Notes: generated by a model not told the origin, from the letters alone. Shown: positions 17,301 through 24,915, counted from the first letter of the stretch. The stretch: 29,807 bases of DNA from Oleispira sp051275515 (GCA_051275515.1 JBNMOT010000025.1:1-29807), one strand, 5' to 3'. Numbers and translations: made by a program.

Positions 17301-17870
17301 GTACGTCAGCTTGCCCCGACTAAATTATCAAATTTACGCGATGATAAAAAAGTACAAAAGCTTGCGGGTTTGATTGTTAACCTACGTATTATGAAAAATA
17401 AGCGTGGGGAGAATATGTGCTTTATTACTTTAGACGATAGAACAGGCCGAGTTGAAGTCTCACTATTCTCTGAAGCGTTTGAGAAAGTACGCGAAGTGAT
17501 CGATAAAGATAAAGTGATCATTATTGAAGCGAATGTTCGCCACGATGATTATTCCGGTGGCTTAAAAGCGAACGCCATAAACGCGATGGAAATTAGCCAA
17601 GCACGCTTGAATTATGCCAAGTCGTTAAAAGTAAAAGTGAAACGTGAGCAACTGGATTATAAGTTTGTTGCCAATCTAAAAGAGATGTTGAATCCCGTGA
17701 ATGCGGCGCAGGGTGAGCATGGCTGTCCTGTTATTTTGCAATATTCAAACGACAGTGCTCAAGCTGATATTCAATTAGGCGATAGGTGGCGTATCCGCCC
17801 CACCGACGAACAGCTGCTTGTTTTGAAGTATGCTTTTGGGGAAGAATCTGTGGCGATGGATTATTCTTAA
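14322..17870 (+). CDS. dnaE: DNA polymerase III alpha subunit
   Basis: An 1182-residue replicative polymerase of the DnaE1 type. The N-terminal PHP domain begins FVHLRVHSEFSMIDG. The polymerase palm has GPGRGSGAGSLVAYA, and catalytic Asp417 and Asp419 in PDFDIDF, with Asp571 in VKFDFLGLRT. A GYGFNKSHSAAYA motif marks the fingers/HhH region. An internal clamp-binding-type sequence SGVFDLFG is at 934-941. An OB-fold follows (ITLDDRTGRVEVSLF). It is slightly longer than E. coli DnaE (1160). No strong Shine-Dalgarno precedes the ATG at 14322. In many gammaproteobacteria accA lies between dnaE and tilS; here tilS follows directly. Confidence 0.98.
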   Translation: MTSPADTPEMIEKLPAPAHFVHLRVHSEFSMIDGIVRIKDLIKTTAGHHMPAVGLTDQSNMYALVKFYKAAQSAGIKPIIGADIWIENDDARDLPHRLTLLAHNKQGYRNITELISQAYSHNQFDDKAIVRKEWLFEKGVGLIVLSGFRDGDIGQQVIKGNLEIADGLLTEYVQQFGDRFYLEIQRTGREDENLVLNASLALASKHSVPVVATNDVRFINQDDFEAHETRVCIGESYALADKRRKKRYSDQQYFRSPEEMIELFQDVPSAIENTLEIAKRCNVEVELGKYYLPDFPIPEGLTEAEFFRKISYEGLDKRLEKILKPEQPDYEECKKEYYDRLKFELDIIIDMGFPGYFLIVMDFIQWSKDNDIPVGPGRGSGAGSLVAYAQNITDIDPILYDLLFERFLNPERVSMPDFDIDFCMERRGEVINYVADHYGREAVSQIVTFGTMAAKAVVRDVARAQSKSFGLADKISKLIPGDPGMSLAKALDMEPLLKEFIDEDDEAQEIWEMAKRLEGIARQTGKHAGGVVIAPTKLTDFAPTACDEDYTGLVTQFDKSDVEEAGLVKFDFLGLRTLTIIDWAIKTINRFKDKTGEPHIRIEEIDLDDKESIEYLKTAQTTAIFQLESRGMKDLVRRLQPDNLEDMIALVALFRPGPLESGMVDDFINRKHGRAEVAYPHPDFQHESLKEILEPTYGVIVYQEQVMQIAQVLAGYTLGGADMLRRAMGKKKPEEMEKQRGTFRDGAISVGVDPELAMKIFDLVEKFAGYGFNKSHSAAYAVVSYQTLWLKRHYPAPFMAAVLTSDMQNTDKVVGFVEECRQMGLNLILPNVNQSEFGFIVNDDGAVVYGLGAVKGAGEGPVEAIVEARNAGGEFKDLFDFCDRCDSKKINKRVLEALVRSGGFDCFGEDRAVMMASIEDAVKAANQSAANEASGVFDLFGDAEAEAAEFDQHDVYEKHRHLRGWTLKERLQGEKDTLGLFVTGHPFDEYEDEVRQLAPTKLSNLRDDKKVQKLAGLIVNLRIMKNKRGENMCFITLDDRTGRVEVSLFSEAFEKVREVIDKDKVIIIEANVRHDDYSGGLKANAINAMEISQARLNYAKSLKVKVKREQLDYKFVANLKEMLNPVNAAQGEHGCPVILQYSNDSAQADIQLGDRWRIRPTDEQLLVLKYAFGEESVAMDYS

Positions 17871-19292
17871 GTGCTTATTAAGCAAGCAGTTGCGGACGCA
17901 ATTAGCCGTGCTAAATTATTATCGGCGGTTAAAGAACATCCAAACCCTATTGACGACTCGCTAGACTCTTATATTTGCATTGGTTTAAGTGGCGGTGTCG
18001 ATTCGACGGTTCTAATGCATGCTAGCGCTCAGTATGCCGCGGCTTTTAACAGAAAAATAAGAGCGATTCATGTTCATCATGGATTGTCCGAAAACGCCGA
18101 TGCTTGGGCTCAGCATGCGCAGACCTTGTGTGAGCAATTATCTGCAGAGCTTGCCATTACCATTGATTGTATTATCGAAAAAGTACAACTGGGTCATTGC
18201 TCTGACGGCATAGAGCAGGCCGCTCGCTTAGCGCGTTATCAGATTTTTGAAAAGCACTGTAATCATAATGATGTGTTATTGCAGGGGCATCATTTGGATG
18301 ATCAAATTGAAACCTTTTTTATGCGCGCCCTTCGAGGTAGCGGTTTAACCGGTTTAGCCAGTATTCCTAAACAAAGAAATTTATCCCGAACGAATACCTG
18401 CCCAATATTACGGCCGTTACTCAGCATCGAAAAATCTCAGCTTATTGATTACGCTAAAGATCAGCAGCTTAATTGGGTGGAGGATGAATCGAATCAAGAC
18501 TCTGCGCTTGACAGAAATTGGTGGCGCAATGAACTGTTGCCACAAATCTGGCAACGTTATCCTAAGCAAAAACAATCTCTATCTCGAACGATCAGTACTG
18601 TTCAGCATGAGCAGCGTTTATTACAGCAATTGATTCTTGATGAAATAGTTGCAAAGGGTACGTTGCAATCATCTGCTTATAAAATACACCCGGCGTTAAA
18701 AAATATTCCCAATTTCGATTTATTATTAATACGGAAAATGGATCAAGCAACAGGTTTGAATTATGTGCGAGCTTGGCTTGCTCAGCATGTAGATATTTTA
18801 CCGTCTGCCCTACAAATGCAGACTCTCTATGTTGATATGATCCAAGCTCAACCTGATGCTGAACCTCGATTTACCTGGTCTTCTTCTATTTTATATCGTT
18901 ATCAGAATCGTTTGTGTTTAGTGAATGCAGCAATATTGAATGGCGCCGTTGCTGCCTTTAATGATTGGCAAGGCCAAGACCTTAAGTACTTTAACGGATT
19001 ATTGACTTGCGAAGAGGCAATCGCTGACTTCGCTTTAAAGCCGGGACAATACCGCTTAAAAAACTGGCAAGCAGGCGATGTTGCTAAGCCTGCTGGTCGT
19101 TCGACACGTAAGATGAAAAAGTGGTGGCAAGATTATTCTGTGCCAAGCTGGGCTCGAGAACATTGGCCCATTATTGTCAATAAAGAGACAAATGAAATAG
19201 CCGCTGTTCCAGGGTTATTTGTTTGTCAGGATAATTGTGTAAGCTCCGGTCAGCCTGGCTGGTTGGTTGATTATAAGGTGGTATTAAAATGA
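17871..19292 (+). CDS. tilS: tRNA(Ile)-lysidine synthase
   Basis: A 473-residue enzyme that attaches lysine to C34 of the CAU-anticodon tRNA-Ile, so that it reads AUA. The PP-loop SGGVDST at 40-46 binds ATP; HHLDDQIET at 140-148 and MRALRGSGLTGL at 151-162 are family signatures. The C-terminal tRNA-binding domain has KPAGRSTRKMKKWWQD at about 405-420. It starts with GTG placed directly after the dnaE TAA, with no intergenic base and no clear ribosome site, which implies translational coupling to dnaE. It is probably the last gene of that operon. Confidence 0.95.
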   Translation: MLIKQAVADAISRAKLLSAVKEHPNPIDDSLDSYICIGLSGGVDSTVLMHASAQYAAAFNRKIRAIHVHHGLSENADAWAQHAQTLCEQLSAELAITIDCIIEKVQLGHCSDGIEQAARLARYQIFEKHCNHNDVLLQGHHLDDQIETFFMRALRGSGLTGLASIPKQRNLSRTNTCPILRPLLSIEKSQLIDYAKDQQLNWVEDESNQDSALDRNWWRNELLPQIWQRYPKQKQSLSRTISTVQHEQRLLQQLILDEIVAKGTLQSSAYKIHPALKNIPNFDLLLIRKMDQATGLNYVRAWLAQHVDILPSALQMQTLYVDMIQAQPDAEPRFTWSSSILYRYQNRLCLVNAAILNGAVAAFNDWQGQDLKYFNGLLTCEEAIADFALKPGQYRLKNWQAGDVAKPAGRSTRKMKKWWQDYSVPSWAREHWPIIVNKETNEIAAVPGLFVCQDNCVSSGQPGWLVDYKVVLK

Positions 19293-19326
19293 ATAGAGAA
19301 TTGGACGCCTGAGCTGAAATAATAAT

Positions 19327-19466
19327 ATGAATCGATATTTTCAGAAAACTGCTGGTATTGTGTTGTCTTCATCTTATTGGCGTTTTTAGCAGTATCTGCC
19401 GATGTGAATCAACAGGTATTGCACATAGAGGCTAGTGTATCGATTGCACAGCCAAAGAAGGTTTAG
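19327..19466 (+). pseudogene. Frameshifted remnant of a secreted-protein gene
   Basis: The ATG at 19327 opens MNRYFQKTAGIVLSS and then hits a TAG after 20 codons. In another frame the sequence continues FILLAFLAVSADVNQQ to a TAG at 19464-19466. Joined, the two would make a typical signal peptide with a cut after VSA and about 25 mature residues. I read this as a decayed, truncated gene. A real short protein or chance are possible. Confidence 0.4.
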
Positions 19467-19787
19467 TCGATTATACTTTTTTACTCATCTACTAATTCTT
19501 TTCAATACTTCAAAAATACTCCATAAAACCCCCAATAACCTATATCAAATACCATCTTGATTAGACGCTATCATTGCAATTTGAGTGCGTTAAATTTACT
19601 AAGTGGTGGTGGCGATTAATGTAAGGCTGCACTTCTTTTTTTACGGTTCATTAATTCAATTTTTACGAGTTTGGGTGATTTAATTAAAACGTAAAGCTAA
19701 TAATGAAGTGTGAGCCCGTCGTAATTACCTATTTTTAATATGGTAATGGTGGCGTTTGGTTTGCTTATCCTTTCAAGGAATAATTAT
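19467..19787 (+). other. AT-rich gene-less stretch before the OmpA-like pair
   Basis: About 320 bases without a credible gene. An inverted repeat ATTACC/GGTAAT at 19724-19729 and 19742-19747 lies about 40 bases before the start codons of the following pseudogene and could be an old operator. A GGTGGTGGCGA run lies near 19605. Nothing else is clear. Confidence 0.4.
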
Positions 19788-21262
19788 ATGATGAATGTCC
19801 TTTTGTCAGTTCGACTATTAATCAGCATATGGCTCTCGTTATGTCCAGTTTAGTTAGCGCTGCAGATGACAATGAGGTGGCCACACCAAGTCCTGATAAC
19901 AATGGTGATGGTATTGCAGGTTACACCGATACCGACTCTGATAATGATGGTGTATTCGATGAAGATGAAATAGGTGCTGACCCACAGAATCCTAAAGATA
20001 CTGATGGCGATGGTATTCCTGATATTGCTGACCCTGTGAACAGTGGTGCAGGTGAAAAGGGTGGTGATAGTGACGGTGACGGCGTAGCAGACGCAGATGA
20101 ATGTGAGATATTTCCTAATTGTTCGGACAGTGATAATGATGGCCTCGCCGATTATCTTGACGAAGATTCATCGCCTGCGATTATCAACTCGAATCCTGAC
20201 ACTACTTCCAAACAAAATCTTGGTAAAATCAAGACGGGTGTTCATGGCGCGGGTAGTCTTCATTGGGGTTTTGCTTTGATGCTTGCGTCATTGAGTGCGA
20301 GTGCTGAATGGTGGGATGAAATGGATCTTTATGCTGGTGCCGGTATTGGCCAAAGCTATTTAGACCCTAGTCTTGGGGGAAGTGGCTATAGCATTGATGA
20401 TCATACGCAAAGTGCTTGGAAGCTAACGGCGGGTGGGATTGGAATGATCATATCTCGGTTGAGGGTTATTACAGTGAACTAGGTAGTGTGAAGCTTAATC
20501 CTGATGCTAAATAGGCTATAGAATGATGGGGGGTAATGCTATGTTGCATAACTGGGCGTATGGCGACGAACGCATGGAAGCATCGCGTTATACGCTAAGG
20601 CAGGCCTTAACCACATGGCGAATAATGGCAATAGTGTTAGCTACGAAAAGAACAATACCATGCAGTTATTGGGTGGTATTGGGGCTGAGGTTTATCTACC
20701 GCGTAAGTTTAGTGTTCGTTTTGAAATTGAATCGTATGACACCGATGCTGCTTTGCTGTCATTAAACTTAGTGAAGCGGCTTCAGGTCCTAGTATTGTTA
20801 TGCTAGCCCCGTTGTTCTTGATTCAGATTTAGACGGTTTGCTAGATGCAGAAGATCAGTGTCCAAGTGTCCTAAAGGAACACCTGTAGATGAAGTAGGCT
20901 GCTCCAAAGTTGATAAGAAAATGGACGATCTGGTTACTAAATTGCAGTTTGAGAGCAACTCGTATTTATTAACAAAAATCAGTGAAACAGACTTAAATGA
21001 AATTGCTGGTCTGTTAGTGAATTACCCTAATGTTAACATTGAAGTGCAGGCAGACAGTGATGATTTGGGTTCGCCTCGCTATAATAAAATGCTATCGCAG
21101 ATGCGAGCTGATTCTGTTGTACGGTATTTGGAAGGAAAAAATATTGTTCGATCTCGTTTAAATGCTATTGGGTTTGGTGAAGAGCAGCCTATTGCAGATA
21201 ATGATGCGTCAGCAGGGCGAGAAAAAAATCGTCATGTCGAATTCGTACGCAAGCAACCTTGA
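19788..21262 (+). pseudogene. Degraded OmpA-family gene with TSP3 passenger
   Basis: A broken paralogue of the intact gene at 21698. The ATG pair at 19788/19791, after AAGGAA, opens a signal peptide similar to that of the intact copy, but the frame stops at 19851. Another frame, from about 19829 to 20482, encodes the end of a signal sequence, then about five Asp-rich thrombospondin type 3 repeats (DTDGDGIPD, DSDGDGVAD, DSDNDGLAD), and LGKIKTG, GAGSLHWGFA and the barrel start AEWWDEMDLYAGAGIGQS. Further breaks follow: a frameshift near 20437, a TAG at about 20513, a shift near 20575, and two or more between 20775 and 20870. The last piece, to 21262, is an OmpA peptidoglycan-binding domain, with GFGEEQPIADN and R.VEF. 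About 20 residues present in the intact copy at GFA...LASLSA are lost in frame. It probably yields no full-length product. Confidence 0.9.
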
Positions 21263-21697
21263 GTCAATCATTGAAAAATTGTAGTTGTAATATGTTTGAA
21301 CTCTAATAAGTGATTTCAAACAATGCACATTACCCAGCTAGGCCATCAGTATTTATATTATTTTTTCTTAATGTTTTTTAATACTTTTTTGGTTACTAAC
21401 TTATCCCCCAACGATTATTCAATAAACGCATGTTATGTAATCACTCCAATATCTGAAAAATATTGTCATAATGCGTTAAGTTTACATCTACATGACTCTA
21501 TGATTACTTTTTGTAAGTGCCTAATATCGTAAAATCAGCTCAATATTTGATCGAAACTTTCAAAGCGTTATTCGATAAATTGCAAAATTAATAAAAAATT
21601 AAGACTAATAATGACAATGCAAAACTTTTGAGATTGCATCATTTTAATACTTCAGTATTGCGCACATACGGATACTTACTTCTTGGGGAATAAATAT
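21263..21697 (+). promoter_or_regulatory. AT-rich intergenic region before the intact OmpA-like gene
   Basis: 435 bases with no credible gene. Two inverted repeats lie close to the start codon: ATGCAA/TTGCAT at 21617-21622 and 21634-21639, and AATACT-TC-AGTATT at 21646-21659. Both look like regulator-binding sites. GGGGAA at 21686-21691 is the ribosome site. No resemblance to the equivalent region upstream of the pseudogene was seen beyond the ribosome site. Confidence 0.45.
21646..21659 (+). promoter_or_regulatory. Operator-like palindrome
   Basis: AATACTTCAGTATT is a perfect six-base inverted repeat with a two-base centre, 38 bases before the ATG at 21698. Its position suits a repressor or activator site near the promoter. 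The binding protein is unknown. Confidence 0.35.
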
Positions 21698-24334
21698 ATG
21701 GTAAACGTCGTTTCAGCAATTCGATTAGTCATAGGAATAACATTTTTAGTTATATCGCATCTTGCTAGCGCCTTGGTAATTAATAATGGTTTGGCAAGTA
21801 GCGAAGTTAATTATTTTAGCGTCGATGTGTTAACAGCTGGAAGTACTAAAACAGTCAGAATTACTGATCCGAGTTTTACTCGCGTGGGCGAAGACATCAT
21901 TCATGCGTATGAACTTTATGTTGTCATCGATGGTATTTCAACAAAACTCAGCGATAATGGTAGCTATCCTGAATTGGTTTCAGAAAACAAGGTAAGTAGT
22001 TCAGGATCTTTTACGGGTCCTAATGGTAATGCCATTGTATGGGTGGTTGAGAGTTTTATCCAAAAAGGCGCAGTAGAAATGCGCAATGTTGTTTCTTTTG
22101 AAACAATCGATGGAACCCTAGGTAATATACAAGTTATTCAATATTTGGATCAAGATGTTAATGGATCTTATGATGATGTTTTCTTCTCTCGAGGTAGTTA
22201 TGGTGAAAAAAATATAGAATTATTTACCTTAGATGATGATGATCCGATAGCCATCGGCGTTAGTCAAAGTGGCGCTCAACATGTTGATCAAGGTTTGATG
22301 AATGCAACTTTTGCTGGGTGGTCAGCTTGTATATTTCGTAGTTATGGCGGAAATCCTTTAGAAGATGGACTGACAACTTATACTCAATCGGGTGAAATAT
22401 GCCCCGTATTGAATTTACTTGATACTACTCATCCTGACACTGATGACGATGTCGATGACGTAAAAGGACCAGCGGATATACATACTGTCATGGCTTGGAG
22501 TGTTGAAGCCGGTACAGCAGAATCAATTATTATCACTATTCTAGGAGGTGTGCCTGATGCTGGTGTTGTGTTGGCCGTTGATGATTATAATGAGCTTGTT
22601 AGTCCCAATACTCAGCTAGTTTTAGACTTTTTAGACGTTTTAGAAAATGATATCGCGCTCGATACTCCCATTCGTCTACTAATTGATGGAACCATTGTAA
22701 ATGATGGAACCACTGTAAATGATGGAACCACTGTATATGATGGAACCACTGTATATAATGGAACCATTACCGTTGACGGTACCAACATCACTTATACGCC
22801 AACCCTAGGGTTTAAGGGTCTAGGTGGTTTTGACTATACAATAATAGATAATTCAGGAGATGAAAGTACTGCAACTGTGTATGTATGTGTCTTTGAAGAT
22901 CTGGACCATCCTTGTTATCCAGAGCCTCCCTGCGATACCTGTCCTGCTGGTCCTACTGGTCCTGCTGGTCCTGCTGGTCCTGCTGGTCCTGCTGGTCCTG
23001 CTGGTCCTACTGGTCCTACTGGCGATACGCCTTCGCCTTCGCCGCCTGATGCTGCTCCCGAACAAGACCTTGGTGAAATTAAGACGGGTCTTGATGGAGC
23101 GGGTAGTATTCATTGGGGTTTCGCCTCGATACTGGCACTGCTTGTGATGCTTCGCCGTAAATCAGCCGTATTAATTGCCGTGCCTATGGTGTTGGCTTCA
23201 TTGTCAGCCAATGCTGAGTGGTCCGATGAAGCGAACCTGTATGTGGGTGCGGGTATCGGTCAAAGTCGTTTAGATCCCAGTCTTGAAGATAGTAGCTATA
23301 GCATTGATGATAATTCGCCAAGGGCTTGGAAGCTAACGGGGGGTCTGGATCTAAATGATTACATATCTGTTGAGGGTTACTACAGTGATTTAGGCAGTGT
23401 GAAGCTAAATCCTGATGGTGAAATAAGTTATCAGATGTTAGGTGCCAATGCGATGCTAAATATGTGGGCTTACGGAAATGGAAGGGAAAAAGGAAGTATT
23501 GCTCTTTATGCTAAGGCAGGCGTTAACCATATGACAAACGATAGTAGTGACGTAGGTTATGATAAACTCAATACTACTCAATTAATGGGTGGCATTGGGG
23601 TTGAGGCTTATTTTCCCAGTAAGATTAGTGTGCGTTTTGAAATTGAATCTTACGACACGGATGCCTCACTGGTTTCTTTAAATTTGGTCAAACGATTTGG
23701 GTTTGAATCAAAAAAAGTAAAACAAAAAGAATTTATTGTCATGGTCAACTCACTGGTTTCTTTACACTTGGATAAACGATTTGAGCTTGAATCAAAAAAA
23801 GTAGAACAAGAAAAATTTGTTGCCATGGTCGACTCACTGCCTGAAACGGCATCAGGTCCTGGCGTTGTTATGTTGGCGCCTGTTGTGCTTGATTCAGATT
23901 TAGACGGTCTGTTAGACGATGATGATGAATGTCCTCATACACCAAAAGGCATGAGAGTTGATAATATAGGGTGTGCGACTTTTATAGGTGAAGTAAGTAA
24001 TTTGATTTCCAATGTGCAGTTCGAAATCGACTCATCAATAATAACAGAGCCTAGCAGAATGGTCTTGAACAAAGTTGCTGATATGCTGCTGAGCTATACT
24101 AGTATTGACATAGAGGTACAGGCACACAGTGATAATATGGGTTCGGCTGTTCATAATAAGTCACTCTCGCAGAGACGGGCAAAGTCGGTTGTGACATATT
24201 TGACTGAAAAGAGCATTGTAGAATCTCGCTTCAGGTCATTTGGTTTTGGTGAAGAACAGCCCATTGCAGATAATAATACAAAAGCTGGACGAGCGATTAA
24301 TCGTCGCGTTGAATTTAAGTTAAAGCAACGTTAA
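21698..24334 (+). CDS. Modular OmpA-family outer-membrane protein with collagen-like passenger
   Basis: An 878-residue modular surface protein. Residues 1-25 are a signal peptide ending LASA. About 26-300 is an unrecognised secreted domain. About 303-403 is an Ig/cadherin-like (tandem-95/VCBS type) domain, with VLENDI and ITYTPTLGFKGLGGFDYTI, interrupted by a hexapeptide repeat. A collagen-like Gly-Pro-Ala/Thr tract follows at 418-441. Residues 467-488 look like a GlyGly-CTERM sorting tail (GAGSIHWGF, hydrophobic stretch, RRK) and 489-506 like a second signal peptide ending ANA. From 507 there is an eight-strand-type barrel (LYVGAGIGQS, YISVEGYYSDLGS), a duplicated linker at 657-712, a TSP3 motif near 732 and a C-terminal OmpA domain binding peptidoglycan (QAHSDNMG, SQRRAKSV). 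ATG 21698 is chosen over TTG 21683 for its GGGGAA site. It likely anchors a surface fibre or adhesin. Function is inferred. Confidence 0.85.
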   Translation: MVNVVSAIRLVIGITFLVISHLASALVINNGLASSEVNYFSVDVLTAGSTKTVRITDPSFTRVGEDIIHAYELYVVIDGISTKLSDNGSYPELVSENKVSSSGSFTGPNGNAIVWVVESFIQKGAVEMRNVVSFETIDGTLGNIQVIQYLDQDVNGSYDDVFFSRGSYGEKNIELFTLDDDDPIAIGVSQSGAQHVDQGLMNATFAGWSACIFRSYGGNPLEDGLTTYTQSGEICPVLNLLDTTHPDTDDDVDDVKGPADIHTVMAWSVEAGTAESIIITILGGVPDAGVVLAVDDYNELVSPNTQLVLDFLDVLENDIALDTPIRLLIDGTIVNDGTTVNDGTTVYDGTTVYNGTITVDGTNITYTPTLGFKGLGGFDYTIIDNSGDESTATVYVCVFEDLDHPCYPEPPCDTCPAGPTGPAGPAGPAGPAGPAGPTGPTGDTPSPSPPDAAPEQDLGEIKTGLDGAGSIHWGFASILALLVMLRRKSAVLIAVPMVLASLSANAEWSDEANLYVGAGIGQSRLDPSLEDSSYSIDDNSPRAWKLTGGLDLNDYISVEGYYSDLGSVKLNPDGEISYQMLGANAMLNMWAYGNGREKGSIALYAKAGVNHMTNDSSDVGYDKLNTTQLMGGIGVEAYFPSKISVRFEIESYDTDASLVSLNLVKRFGFESKKVKQKEFIVMVNSLVSLHLDKRFELESKKVEQEKFVAMVDSLPETASGPGVVMLAPVVLDSDLDGLLDDDDECPHTPKGMRVDNIGCATFIGEVSNLISNVQFEIDSSIITEPSRMVLNKVADMLLSYTSIDIEVQAHSDNMGSAVHNKSLSQRRAKSVVTYLTEKSIVESRFRSFGFGEEQPIADNNTKAGRAINRRVEFKLKQR
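22685..22792 (+). repeat. 18-base tandem repeat coding DGTTVN-type hexapeptides
   Basis: Four near-identical 18-base units start at 22685, 22703, 22721 and 22739 (GATGGAACCACTGTAAAT and variants), followed by two diverged units at 22757 and 22775. They encode DGTIVN, DGTTVN, DGTTVY, DGTTVY, NGTITV and DGTNIT. The unit is a multiple of three, so copy changes keep the frame. It sits inside the Ig/cadherin-like domain of the intact OmpA-family protein. Confidence 0.9.
22949..23020 (+). repeat. 9-base tandem repeat coding collagen-like Gly-Pro-Xaa
   Basis: Eight copies of GGTCCT plus GCT or ACT run without break, encoding GPT-GPA-GPA-GPA-GPA-GPA-GPT-GPT. It is preceded by CDTCPA and followed by GDTPSPSPP. 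The codons are nearly identical, which points to recent slippage expansion. Confidence 0.95.
23666..23833 (+). repeat. 84-base tandem duplication within the OmpA-like gene
   Basis: Bases 23666-23749 and 23750-23833 are diverged copies, each 28 codons from SLVSL through KRF, ESKKV and K/EQ to MV(N/D). A third start, TCACTG, follows. The repeated linker lies between barrel and TSP3 motif and is absent from the pseudogene copy. Confidence 0.9.
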
Positions 24335-24915
24335 ACAGATGGGATAGAATTTTAGTGTGTGCGAATCTTGAATAAACGTAGCTTATTTCGAAAATGACTT
24401 AGAGCAAGCCAAGGTTACAATTCCTTGGCTTGAAGAATGTGGATATCAAAACGAACATTTCTTTAGAGTACGAACTTTATTGACCGCCAGAGCAGGGTTG
24501 GTCAAAAGACCAGTCGACGTCTTAGTGAGATGGTAATGTTCTTTCGCATGATCTTCTTTCTCTTATGACATTTTTGTGAGCCTTAGTGAATCAGTTGGGT
24601 TCATTGGGTCTTTTACTTTTAGATACTGAATATTTTTTATAAGGAAGTTCTTTACTGCAGTTGAGACTGGGTGATGAAGAACCCAGTAATAATTCTAAGT
24701 TAGTCAGTCGTCTGTTTAAGCTTTATTCGCTAAGAAAAAATAACCACATAAGAAGCACGCAGTATTGATTTTAGGCTACATTTTGTAGGTGTTGCTTAAA
24801 GACGATTAAATAGCTAAATAAACTCTAAATCTTTTTCTAGCAGGACCATTTTATTTTAACTTAAGGACTTTGACATCCGTTAAGTCTGCAAAGCAGGTTG
24901 ATGAAAAGTTATACC
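24335..24915 (+). other. Gene-less region between converging OmpA-like gene and glnD
   Basis: 580 bases with no credible gene. It contains a perfect ten-pair hairpin at 24405-24432, an imperfectly spaced TTGACC/GGTCAA pair near 24479-24504, and a seven-pair hairpin ACTGGGT/ACCCAGT at 24666-24687. None has a proper T run, so their role as terminators for either gene is uncertain. Confidence 0.4.
24405..24432 (+). terminator. Perfect ten-pair hairpin after the OmpA-like gene
   Basis: CAAGCCAAGG pairs with CCTTGGCTTG across TTACAATT. It lies 70 bases after the stop of the intact OmpA-family gene. It lacks a T tract on either side, so it may stabilise the transcript's 3' end rather than terminate by itself. 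Confidence 0.4.

Noticed and set aside
19788..21262. Frameshifts as sequencing errors rather than decay
   Set aside because: At least five breaks and an in-frame deletion cluster in one gene while all others in the window are intact; decay is simpler. Read-level checking would settle it.
21323..21532. 69-residue open frame between the OmpA-like copies
   Set aside because: Low-complexity AT-rich sequence with no ribosome site; likely chance.
22685..23020. CRISPR-like array
   Set aside because: Units are contiguous, in frame and without spacers, so they are coding tandem repeats.
22853..23147. Long open frames on both strands with Ser-Arg-Thr or Leu-Val-Leu repeats
   Set aside because: They are other-frame readings of the collagen-like 9-base repeat; the intact 878-residue frame explains the region.
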